Positions 48,501 to 64,000 of a stretch of 64,000 bases of DNA are shown here, piece after piece. Under the pieces are notes generated by a model. That model was not told where the DNA came from, searched no databases, and saw only the letters and a program-made list of their open reading frames with translations. This DNA comes from Emydura subglobosa. Its lineage: Eukaryota > Chordata > Testudines > Chelidae. Both the position numbers and the translations under genes were made by a program. How positions within the stretch are numbered: position 1 is the stretch's first letter; each line of letters opens with the position of its first letter. The DNA lies in the NCBI GenBank assembly GCA_007922225.1, contig ML679989.1, positions 18,001,570-18,065,569 on the forward strand. The letters run 5' to 3'.

Positions 48501-49950
48501 AACCACCAACATTCAGCTGTGGGAAAGAAAATAAAACACAAAAGACTGTTCACAATTAAAGACAATTATTTGCATCAGAACCCTATGAAATGAGAAGCCA
48601 GAGTACAGAAAAAACCTGCCTTCTATTGGAGGTGTTCAGTAAACTGCATTTAGTGATAGCATTTTGCGTCTTGTTCATTTTAGTGCCCCCACACCATATT
48701 GACCATTAACCATACCATTTCACTAGTTTTCTGCCAGTCAAAAATTTGCCAGTGTAGCAATTTGCTGCTAACTTTTTGCACTGGGAGATCCTTTCCTCCC
48801 TGTGCAAAGCAGCATTTGGGCACATCCCTCAGTTTTCCAGAAGCTCTTCTGCCCCAGGGTACTTCCAACAGACCTTGTGCTCTCACCAGGTATGACAGAC
48901 CAGCTGTATCCACATTGAGGCAAGCAAGCGCAGGCCACAAACATTTCAGTGAAGATGTCATGTCAACACACTTCACTCCACCAACTGGCATAGACATGTT
49001 TTCTGTTATTCCCCAAACTGCTGACTGTACACTGATCTTGTACACCCCCCCCCCCCCCAACACACATGGGGAGAAGTTAATATTGCTCAATCCCCTATGG
49101 CACCTTTCACCATGACCACCTCCTGGGCTGCCTGTATCCTTATCCCCAACTTGCTTCCCTGGCGCAAGTACAAATGCAGCAGCTCACCAGGCTGGAAAGG
49201 CAATGAAAGGTGGTAATATTTTCTCCTCAATTCTCTCCTGTCTCAAGAGGAAGATGAAGGGGTGTAACCCCAGGCCCTCCCACGTATGTTCACCAGCATC
49301 CTACCTCTTTTCCTTGAGATGGGTAGGCTAAAGGAGGAGGGCGGGGAGCATCCAGTGTCCAACCTGCCCCTCTAGGCATATTGCCTCAGCATCCTCTCTC
49401 TTTTCTTTACACTGGGGAGGAGAAAGACGAGGGATGCTGCCCTCTGTCACCCACCTTCCCTACGTAGGTGTGCCTTATGCCCTCGTCCTCACCATCTACG
49501 GTCCTTTCACGGGGGAGTGGGCACGGCCTCACCCATGCTGCCCCACTGCTTGCCCCCCACCCCTCTGCCTGAGTGTGGGAGATACCCCGACCCTCCCCCA
49601 CACCCAGTGGGGAGCACTGCACCCCTCCTCCATGCCCCACAGTGGGGTGATTTTCCCTCGTCCCCTGACAGGAGAGGAAGACGTCCCCACTCCCCCCCAG
49701 ATTCCTCCCTGGATAAAGGTCTCCCCCGCACCCACCCAGCGGGGGGCAGGACCCCTCATCCTCCATCAGCCGCCCCCCGGGGCCGCCTCCAGCAGCGGGC
49801 GGGGTCTCCCCCCCTCCTCACCCTCCAGCAGGAGCGCCTCCTCCAGGCCTTGCCGTTGTTGTAGCCGCCTGCCCCCGCCGCCTCCCCGGGGCTCAGGGTC
49901 ACCGAGATGAAGTCCCGTCTCTGCGGCGGAGGCGGCGACACCGAATACAT
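27383..49950 (-). CDS. MAN1B1: ER mannosyl-oligosaccharide 1,2-alpha-mannosidase, complete
   Basis: MAN1B1 is a glycoside hydrolase family 47 enzyme that removes one mannose from Man9GlcNAc2, marking misfolded glycoproteins for ER-associated degradation; it is a type II membrane protein of the ER and Golgi. Thirteen exons join in phase to 668 aa. The N-terminus is cytosolic ([20 protein letters not shown]), a signal anchor spans residues 54-71 ([17 protein letters not shown]), a low-complexity stem runs to about 210, and the luminal catalytic domain follows. Catalytic residues are present: Glu299 (FESTIR), Asp432 ([10 protein letters not shown]), Glu568 (RPETVES) and the Ca-binding Thr657 (FNTEAHP). 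Each is 31 lower than the human number, so the catalytic domain aligns without gaps and only the N-terminal part is shorter. The start ATG at 49950 has the context GCCGCCGCCATG. A small upstream ORF precedes it. The gene converges on DPP7 and lies in tandem with UAP1L1. Confidence 0.97.
27587..29312. other. MAN1B1 intron 12
   Basis: AT-rich apart from a sharply GC-rich retrotransposon-like patch at 28880-29290, listed separately. No further exon is recognisable. Confidence 0.6.
28880..29290 (+). mobile_element. GC-rich retrotransposon-like fragment
   Basis: A patch of high GC in an AT-rich intron. Its plus-strand frame at 28870-29175 includes [18 protein letters not shown], an alpha-helical basic segment like the region after the reverse transcriptase domain of some vertebrate LINEs. 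Family uncertain. The fragment ends about 20 bp from the exon 12 splice donor. Confidence 0.4.
29313..29444 (-). CDS. MAN1B1: MAN1B1 exon 12
   Basis: Acceptor TTTTGCAG, donor GTAAGG. Encodes [20 protein letters not shown] to LQNFNKYTR. Carries the catalytic base Glu568. Confidence 0.97.
29588..30225 (+). mobile_element. CR1 LINE, old divergent copy
   Basis: Matches the CR1 3' end throughout: GGAGAGCAACAAAAACAATA, TATGAGGAGAGGTTTAAAAA, GTTGTGGAATCCCCATCATT, and the end GGTCCCTTCCAACCCTACAT. Frames are broken. It is antisense to MAN1B1 in intron 11 and older than the copy at 7078. Confidence 0.88.
30483..30680 (-). CDS. MAN1B1: MAN1B1 exon 11
   Basis: Acceptor TCTTGCAG, donor GTAAAT. Encodes [20 protein letters not shown] to [19 protein letters not shown]. 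66 codons, in phase. Confidence 0.97.
30681..33304. other. MAN1B1 intron 10
   Basis: Contains a SINE-like fragment at about 31187-31270 and a MIR interrupted by a reversed LINE tail at 32441-32735. No other coding exon is visible. Confidence 0.6.
32441..32735 (-). repeat. MIR SINE interrupted by a CR1/L3-like tail
   Basis: MIR sequence at 32441-32513 and 32600-32735 (CAAGGTCACACAGCAGATTT, GGCAGAGCCAATAATAGAAC) is separated by the reverse complement of the CTTAAAATCTATGA LINE tail (32514-32600, CATAGATTTTAAAGCCAGAA). A nested pair of old insertions. Confidence 0.6.
33305..33425 (-). CDS. MAN1B1: MAN1B1 exon 10
   Basis: Acceptor AATTTACAG, donor GTAAGC. Encodes [20 protein letters not shown] to [12 protein letters not shown]. 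Confidence 0.96.
33716..34345 (-). mobile_element. hAT transposon remnant with transposase C-terminus
   Basis: Read on the minus strand, a decayed frame contains [20 protein letters not shown] followed by WLNKK, the C-terminal dimerisation region of hAT transposases (normally NKKRARLSP-like). It sits at about 34110-34290 with frame breaks nearby. The rest is AT-rich non-coding sequence, starting at GTCAATTAATCGCCGTTAAC. In MAN1B1 intron 9. Confidence 0.7.
34357..34432. repeat. Second end fragment of the same hAT family
   Basis: GGGCTGTCAATTAATCACAG repeats, in the same orientation, the sequence that starts the neighbouring remnant at 33718. This suggests a second truncated copy or a rearranged end. 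Confidence 0.55.
34651..34841 (-). CDS. MAN1B1: MAN1B1 exon 9
   Basis: Acceptor TTCTGTAG, donor GTAAGT. Encodes [30 protein letters not shown] and [19 protein letters not shown]. Carries the catalytic Asp432. Confidence 0.97.
34842..36853. other. MAN1B1 intron 8
   Basis: AT-rich. I see no exon and no repeat I can name with confidence. Confidence 0.55.
36854..37042 (-). CDS. MAN1B1: MAN1B1 exon 8
   Basis: Acceptor CTCTTTAG, donor GTATAG. Encodes [40 protein letters not shown] and [14 protein letters not shown]. Confidence 0.97.
37707..37855 (-). CDS. MAN1B1: MAN1B1 exon 7
   Basis: Acceptor CCTTACAG, donor GTAAGT. Encodes [40 protein letters not shown] and GDILFLEKA. Carries Glu299. Confidence 0.97.
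37856..41020. other. MAN1B1 intron 6
   Basis: A 3.2-kb AT-rich intron. A weak MIR-like fragment lies at about 39455-39545 (TCAAAGAGCTTTACAGACTA). No exon is recognisable; the open frames on both strands look random. Confidence 0.55.
41021..41206 (-). CDS. MAN1B1: MAN1B1 exon 6 (start of catalytic domain)
   Basis: Acceptor ATTCACAG, donor GTAATT. Encodes [20 protein letters not shown], then [20 protein letters not shown] to [12 protein letters not shown]. Confidence 0.97.
41695..41855 (-). repeat. Unnamed dispersed repeat, copy B
   Basis: The inverse of copy A at 11500-11645: CTAGCTTTGTTCTCAAAAAT, GGCTGAACCGTTTTGTCTGA, GTCTGGCAAAGTTATGAGC. In MAN1B1 intron 5. Confidence 0.6.
41856..43324. 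other. MAN1B1 intron 5, remainder
   Basis: No exon or nameable repeat seen. Open frames such as 42314-42631 have low-complexity or random composition. Confidence 0.5.
43325..43434 (-). CDS. MAN1B1: MAN1B1 exon 5 (stem region)
   Basis: Acceptor TACTTGCAG, donor GTAGTA. Encodes [20 protein letters not shown] to [16 protein letters not shown] is a conserved landmark in the luminal stem. Confidence 0.93.
44590..44885. repeat. MITE-like repeat in MAN1B1 intron 4
   Basis: Contains TATATCAGTATAAAGGTGCT, TTATACCAGCATAGCTGTTC and the inverse-like AGCTATACCAATATAGGGCA, the pattern of a short decayed inverted-repeat element. A fragment ending ATCTAGTGTAGACATAC at about 44492 may be a separate copy. 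Confidence 0.4.
45283..45443 (-). CDS. MAN1B1: MAN1B1 exon 4 (stem region)
   Basis: Acceptor TTTCTTAG, donor GTAGGT. Encodes [40 protein letters not shown] and [13 protein letters not shown]. Charged and poorly conserved except [11 protein letters not shown]. Confidence 0.93.
46040..46072. repeat. (AC)n-(TC)n microsatellite
   Basis: ACACACACAC followed directly by TCTCTCTCTC runs. A compound dinucleotide repeat in MAN1B1 intron 3. Confidence 0.9.
46901..47028 (-). CDS. MAN1B1: MAN1B1 exon 3 (stem region)
   Basis: Acceptor CATATAG, donor GTATTG. Encodes [20 protein letters not shown], then [22 protein letters not shown]. The [11 protein letters not shown] stretch matches the human stem. Confidence 0.94.
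47789..47897 (-). CDS. MAN1B1: MAN1B1 exon 2 (membrane anchor)
   Basis: Acceptor CTCAAAG, donor GTACGT. Encodes [20 protein letters not shown], then [16 protein letters not shown]: a basic flank followed by the signal anchor. AAAG before the exon is a less usual acceptor context. Confidence 0.93.
47898..49821. other. MAN1B1 intron 1
   Basis: Holds a poly(C) run at about 49045-49058 and becomes GC-rich from about 49.4 kb as it enters the CpG island. The long open frames at 49407-49910 on both strands are GC-island artefacts: overlapping, low-complexity and proline or glycine rich. Confidence 0.6.
49822..49950 (-). CDS. MAN1B1: MAN1B1 exon 1 (start)
   Basis: ATG at 49950-49948 in the context GCCGCCGCCATGT. 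Encodes [20 protein letters not shown] to WRRRSCWR, with donor GTGAGG. Frame continues upstream to a TTG at 49995 but with no in-frame ATG, so this start is preferred. Human MAN1B1 has extra N-terminal residues before the equivalent MYPPPPPP. Confidence 0.92.
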
Positions 49951-49960
49951 GGCGGCGGCT

Positions 49961-50002
49961 TCAGGACCCAGAGGCCGGCGCGCGCCCAGCTCCAACCGCC
50001 AT
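49961..50002 (-). promoter_or_regulatory. Upstream ORF in the MAN1B1 5' leader
   Basis: ATGGCGG at 50002 opens a 13-codon frame ([13 protein letters not shown]) ending at TGA 49963-49961, 10 bases upstream of the main ATG. The start has G at +4, so it may be used if the leader reaches this far. An effect on translation is inference. Confidence 0.5.
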
Positions 50003-50535
50003 TATCCTGCCGCGCAGCCAGTCCACATACAGATGCCCCCCCCCCGCCCCCAACCGCCACAGAGCGAGCGCCGCTTCCGCTGGTGCCTCTCTAGCCTCGG
50101 CTCCGGGACTCTATGGCGCCCATAGCAACAGCCTCCGTTAGCATGACTTAGCAACGCCTGGCTTGGGCGGCGGGGTGTCCCTGAAGCCATGGTGGGGACA
50201 CACAACCTAGGCCCCCTCCCCCACCAGCCAGGCAGGGCGCCCAGTGCAGAATTCCGCCACCCTGTGACTGCAGATAGGGATCGCCTCGCCCATCACCACT
50301 CTGCAGCCCCCGCGGAGGTGGGGCATGGCAGTGGTTTTACCTGGGCCGGGTCAGCTAATGCAACCCAACATACAGCCACAAGGAGCCCCTAGGTCATAGG
50401 GCCCTCACCATGCTTCATAGGGACCCATCCCACTCTACTGTGTCATGCTCCAGGGTGCAACATGAGGGGTCCTGTGTTTATTAAGCTCTGCAGTGATAGC
50501 ACCCACCCAGCTCTATGGAAAAGATCACACACTAA

Positions 50536-50830
50536 GGGCTTGTCTTCAAGGGCTGGGCGATTCGGTGGCAGTCGACCTGAGTTACGCAAGCTATGCAAAA
50601 AAACTTGCAAAACTCCCGTCAACTTCTCTGCTTCTGTTCTGCGCGCCGTCTTCACTGCACTGCACCGACGGGAACCGCGTTCCCGTCAAAGCAGCGCTAC
50701 GCCACTTGAGAAGGTGGTCTTAGTACATCCCTTTCTGGATTGACTGAGCGGGTTTTCATTGACCGCTTAGTCGATCCAGAGAAGTCGATCTGACGGCGGC
50801 GCATTTGTCACTGTCAGTGAAGACATAGCC
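50536..50830. mobile_element. MITE-like element, GGGCTTGTCTTCA ends
   Basis: Starts GGGCTTGTCTTCAAGGGC after TAA (50533-50535) and ends TCAGTGAAGACATAGCC before AAA. The ends are imperfect inverted repeats (TGTCTTCA with TGAAGACA). The interior carries TCGACCTGAG and TTAGTCGATCCAG. Probably Harbinger-type, non-autonomous. Confidence 0.55.
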
Positions 50831-51219
50831 AAAGCCAAAACAGAGCACCCTCATCCTCTCTCCAGTCAGGCTTCATAGGCAAGATATAAGTCCCTTGTGA
50901 TCACAGGCAGCTGACAGATCTTAGAGCACCTTTTAAAGAATTCACCACTGTCATTGAAGACATAGCCTTAATCTTGGCCCAGGCAGCTAGGGAGCACAAT
51001 CACATAGGTTTCTAGGAGGCCTTACATTTGCTTAAACTGGAACTGTGTTTAATAGTTGCACACAAGGTTATGTAAATGGTTAGCACAGGACATGATGAAG
51101 AAGAATCATAGCTAACTGAAACTGCAGAGGGAATTGAGGGAGACAAGATGTACAGTAATTACATGAATTGGGATATGCTAGTTAACGTGTCCCAATATCC
51201 GGAAGAGATACAAGGAGGG

Positions 51220-51305
51220 TGAGATAATATCTTTTATTGAACCAACTTCTGCGGTGAGAGAGACAAACCTTCAAGCTACACTGAGGTCTTCTTCAAGTCT
51301 AGGAA
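51220..51305 (+). repeat. Interspersed repeat fragment
   Basis: GAGATAATATCTTTTATTGA, ACCAACTTCTGCGGTGAGAG and GAGGTCTTCTTCAAGTCTAG belong to a repeat widespread in amniote genomes. I cannot state its class. Confidence 0.5.
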
Positions 51306-54300
51306 ATAAATCAGAGTGTCACAGCTAAATACAAGGTGGAAGAGATACTTTAGCATAATTGGTTAACTAGGGTGACTGTAAGTAATGCTTTTTCAGTTAG
51401 CCTAAGTAACTCCATTTTGTCTAGCTGTCCGCAAGTAACCCGTCCTAATAAATTAACCGGAGAGGATTCGACCAACAAAAACTGGTGTTGTACAGATAGC
51501 GGTCCCACTGTAACAGTAACAGGAGCAGTAGTGGGCACTTGAGTTCTATTACCCCCCACCCCCTGATGGGTGGAGGAGGAAATGGGCATATGGGGAAACA
51601 TTCCTTGCTTTTTGGAAGATGTACAATGATTCTCTTTGGATCATTAAAATACTAAAGCCCAGCAAGCCAGCAGAGACATCATCAATCTGCCAACTGTGAA
51701 GAATCACTAGGATTCTCCTATAGATTTCCTATAAACAGGGCCCCTTTAAAAGAGATTATTAATGTATGATGTTAGAGTAAAAATGTTATTCCACTTATCA
51801 CCTTGATGTAAATTTCTGTATAAACAACAGCTGTGAAACTGAATGCAGAGCCATACAGCCATATGTATCAAGAGGCATTTTAGACCCAAATTTTACTCCA
51901 TCTCACTTAGCTTGTCATCCTAATGTAAATCAGAGCTGATAAATCTGAAAAATTGAGGCTATGAAAAAATGCTCTGCTGAAAAATTCATCCCACATAATG
52001 TCATATTTCCTCTATTGTTCTCCATTTCGGGGTTATTGTCACACAGTAAGATCTTGGAAGAAAGTGCTGTGCCCATATCTTTGAAATAGATAATCAATAT
52101 ACTATGCTTCTATTCCACAGCAGCAGCGGCAACACATGATATGCAGGGACAAAGTACAAGCACATTACCCACATGCAAGAAATACAGATGAAAACCTACT
52201 AGAAATCATAGCAATATCTTTATTATAGAACTGTAGTCAAGAAAATGTTGGGAGACATAAAATCGTGATCTCTTTTTGTTTTGTAAAAAGTGTCATTCAT
52301 CATAAATGCTAGAATTATTTTAACCCAATACATGACAGATACATATAATTAGTTTTTACGAAGTTCCCTTCAAATCCATTTTAATGTTCAAGTTTAAAGC
52401 ACAAGGAGTCAGGAAACGAACATTCAGCATTCTCATTCAGCTTCTATTTGTAAACACAGTATAGAAATCATGTCAGCAGCTACATTATTGGGATGAAACC
52501 GCATTGGGCTGAACTGTAATTCAGGCTCTGAAGAAAAATGTATTCATTTGGCAGAGGCACTCAGGCATGCAGGAAAAAAAGTCTCCTTAGAGCATAGTGT
52601 AGTTTAAAATGAAGCTGTGCCTGACTTGACAATCATCAGTCACAGAGATACCATGTGATTTGTCTTCAGTTATCATTCTATAACTTGACTGACAAATAGA
52701 ATTACCAAATAGAAATACTGAACTGTCAAAGGCAAGTGCTTAATTTGCACTCAATCTTTAAGGTACCTGTTGCATATGCAAGTGAGGTAATTATGGGTGC
52801 AAGTAGTGATCTACATATGCAAATGGCCATTTGCAACTTATATGTGCAGATACAACTCACGCGAGCAAATTTGGCAGTCTAAATGTAGATGCTTTCTTCA
52901 GAAATTATGGGCCCAGTGCATGAATTATGATCACTCTACAGGCTATTTTTATATTTCCTCAAAACTCTGTATACAATTCAGAGGCAGGAGTTTTAAAAAT
53001 TCACTCTAACTCTTAGTTTATAAAAAGGCTTATGTTTAATGATCGGTTCAGCAATTTCCTGGTTGGGACAGCTGAAATATCAGAATTCAAGAATCCAAAT
53101 GAAATATATTCTCCAATTGCTTACTTTAGCTTTATAAAATGGCTGTTATGGAGGGTGAGGGAAGGACTCTGGGTGACAAAGTTTCTGATTGTGAAGATAC
53201 CTGTAAAACTGGTGGTCAATAGACTTTCAGTTCATTTTTGTAATTATATGAAATTATTTTGGTGATCTCATTCCAGATTTTAGTGGATTGGTATTCCATA
53301 TCACAAAACACAGCAGTGTCAAAGAGTAAGCATTGCATAGTCCAAGGAGAAGGAACTCCCACCTCATCCTTATAGGTGGTTCTCCTAGGTCAGGACTGAA
53401 GTGCAGTTTGATATACATGCTCTGTTAATTAATATCCAGGCTATCAATCTTGCAGTTTTCAATAAACATAATTTAAAGATAAATTTAAAAAGGAAGTGTT
53501 ACTCTTAGTGTCATAACAACACTTCAAGGGATGCAGGAGTACTTGACACATACCCTTCCAATAGGTTCTGAAGGCATATATATTGCTATTTTATTGCTTA
53601 CATATTTTATGCTGGGAGTAAATCGTTCTTGGCCTTTGGATTTTACACTTTTCTCTACCACCTGGATTTGTTCCAATTATTGCTTTAAGGCACTGAGATA
53701 AAATCCAAACATTAGAGATATGCTATAAAGATTTTACAGCAAAATGAAAAAAGAAGTGGAAAGATCTGGTGAAAACGTTTTTTATGCTGATTTTAAAAGA
53801 CTAAATCACAACCTAAAAATGTAGCACTGCCCCAAGTGGAATCCCTCTAACCTGCATATCTGCTTCATATTTTGTTGGTGAGGTGACACCTGGACTTGGA
53901 CATCTTTTGGTCCAGTTCTGCAACCCTTAGGTTGAGAAACTTCTTCACAACAGGCGCCTCAATGGGTAAGAGGTCCCAATTCTAGGTGATTGGGCTCCAT
54001 GAATGAGCACGTATCCCAATTCTGCAATCATTGCTGACCTTTGCAGGATGAGGTGAAAAAAAACCAGATATTCAGGAGAAATGGTCCAATCCTGGAAGAT
54101 GCAATGGATCTTGAAGATGGTCAGCACTTTACAGAATTGGGAATCAAATGAACCTCTCTTCATATTCACACATAACTCCCATTAAAATTGATGAGAATGA
54201 GACACAGCGAGAGGAGAATTAGACCCATTAAACTGCAAAGCAGATGGATTTAGTCCCAATGGGCTCTTCGAAAATAAAAGGAAAAGGCTCAACTGCACAA

Positions 54301-54554
54301 ATAAAATTTGTTTAGTAACTAAAAGCACAAATATAACTTCATTCATACCTGAACCTACAATATGCTGAGGTAAAGATGCTGCCTTCAACATGATCAAACA
54401 GAATTATGGTATGTGTCTATATATTTCTCATCTGAATTCCTACTAGCATTTGTCATCAATCTGAAAATGCAATCCAATCAATTATCTCTACCATTAATAG
54501 CAAAGCCAACAGTTTATTAGTGTCTGTTCCCAGCATTGAGCTGATGGCCAGATT

Positions 54555-54560
54555 TTTATT
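54555..54560 (-). terminator. UAP1L1 poly(A) signal candidate
   Basis: AATAAA on the minus strand, 11 bases after the UAP1L1 stop codon. If used it gives a very short 3' UTR; other signals further left may be used instead. Confidence 0.45.
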
Positions 54561-54571
54561 TTTTTCTTCAT

Positions 54572-63525
<8,954 letters not shown>

Positions 63526-63589
63526 TCACTGAATGCAGACTCCATATGCCCTGAACAATCTTTAGCAAGAAGGGTGGGGAACATTTTCT

Positions 63590-63815
63590 AGTGGTGAAAG
63601 CACACGATTGGGCTCGGCTGCATTTATTTCTGGCTTTGCCGTGGACAAACTGTGTGACCTCGGGCAAGTCAGTGCAACTCACTGCCTCAGTTTCCCTACC
63701 TGAAAAATGAGGATAATGACACCGATCTACCTCACAAGAGGGATTTTGGAGCTTTGTTCACTGACATTTGTAAAGCACTTTGAGATCCTTGGAGGGAAAG
63801 TGCTACAGAAGAATA
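63590..63815 (+). repeat. MIR SINE copy, sense orientation
   Basis: AACTGTGTGACCTCGGGCAA, GCCTCAGTTTCCCTACCTGA, AAAATGAGGATAATGACACC and AAAGCACTTTGAGATCCTTG follow the MIR consensus in order. In the UAP1L1 intron at the right edge of the window. Confidence 0.85.
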
Positions 63816-64000
63816 AAACAGAGGCAAGGGAATGACTGTCACACTCCTCGTCTTCCAAAGCTTCAGACTCAGCCACATTTAAAATACAGCTTAAAAAAAA
63901 AAAGCTGTAATTCTGTGAGGTTTTGGCCCACTGTCTTTTTAAAGTAATGTTAAAGAACTGTCGGATTTTCACTTTAACTGTTGTTTTTTTTACAAAGCAC

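Larger units (their letters stand above)
49760..50165 (-). promoter_or_regulatory. CpG-island promoter of MAN1B1
   Basis: Dense CpG and GC boxes (CCCCCGCCCCCAACC at about 50040-50055) surround exon 1. No TATA box. Two AGCAAC half-sites (50124-50129 and 50150-50155) resemble RFX-type half X-boxes. The island could also fire a divergent transcript on the plus strand, as reported for human MAN1B1. Confidence 0.7.
50166..54571. other. Intergenic interval between MAN1B1 and UAP1L1
   Basis: No gene seen. It contains a MITE at 50536-50830, a partial related end at about 50945-50972 (CATTGAAGACATAGCC) and a repeat fragment at 51220-51305. The rest is AT-rich and unremarkable. Confidence 0.6.

Noticed and set aside
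48680..49115. Two overlapping open frames of about 137 aa in MAN1B1 intron 1
   Set aside because: Opposite-strand frames over the same DNA, with no recognisable domain and no splice link to MAN1B1.
49407..49910. Long open frames on both strands (158, 119 and 115 aa)
   Set aside because: They overlap in several frames within the GC-rich island and are Pro/Gly/Ser-rich low-complexity sequence; stop codons are simply rare there.
49951..49995. N-terminal extension of MAN1B1 starting [14 protein letters not shown]
   Set aside because: The extension begins at TTG, not ATG; the first in-frame ATG, in a strong context, is at 49950.

Overview
The window is eukaryotic nuclear DNA from a vertebrate, most likely a non-avian reptile and probably a turtle. 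The evidence is split genes with GT-AG introns and vertebrate proteins, many old MIR-type SINEs, CR1 LINE copies (one ending in the ATTCTATGAT-type tail), and several families of short inverted-repeat elements beginning or ending in GTCTACAC-like sequence, of a kind I associate with turtle genomes. The species call is inference. The proteins were recognised from knowledge of the families, not by a search.

Layout, left to right. (1) 2217-20007, plus strand: the last eight coding exons of DPP7, a lysosomal or vesicular dipeptidyl peptidase; the 5' part lies left of the window. (2) 6591-15882, minus strand: a complete four-exon BTB-BACK-Kelch gene (627 aa) lying wholly inside one 11.4-kb intron of DPP7 and transcribed against it. 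(3) 20008 to about 27382: the tail-to-tail interval between DPP7 and MAN1B1, most of it probably the long 3' UTR of MAN1B1. (4) 27383-49950, minus strand: a complete 13-exon MAN1B1 (ER alpha-1,2-mannosidase I, 668 aa) starting in a CpG island at about 49.8-50.1 kb. (5) about 50.1-54.57 kb: an intergenic stretch with no gene that I can see. (6) 54572-63464, minus strand: the last six coding exons of UAP1L1; its 5' end lies right of the window.

The order DPP7 - MAN1B1 - UAP1L1, with DPP7 convergent on the other two, is the order of the human 9q34.3 block as I recall it, so this is a conserved neighbourhood. Two of the genes touch glycoprotein metabolism (MAN1B1 trims N-glycans in ERAD; UAP1L1 is a paralogue of UDP-HexNAc pyrophosphorylase) and DPP7 degrades peptides, but nothing in the sequence shows co-regulation. 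The local novelty is the nested Kelch-like gene, which cannot fit into the compact human DPP7 gene and which I cannot assign to a named KLHL.

All exon joins were checked by hand for GT/AG and reading phase. Each gene model keeps one open frame from its first to its last exon in the window. Introns and intergenic DNA are dominated by transposon remnants, which are listed where recognisable. Repeat boundaries without a stated target-site duplication are approximate.
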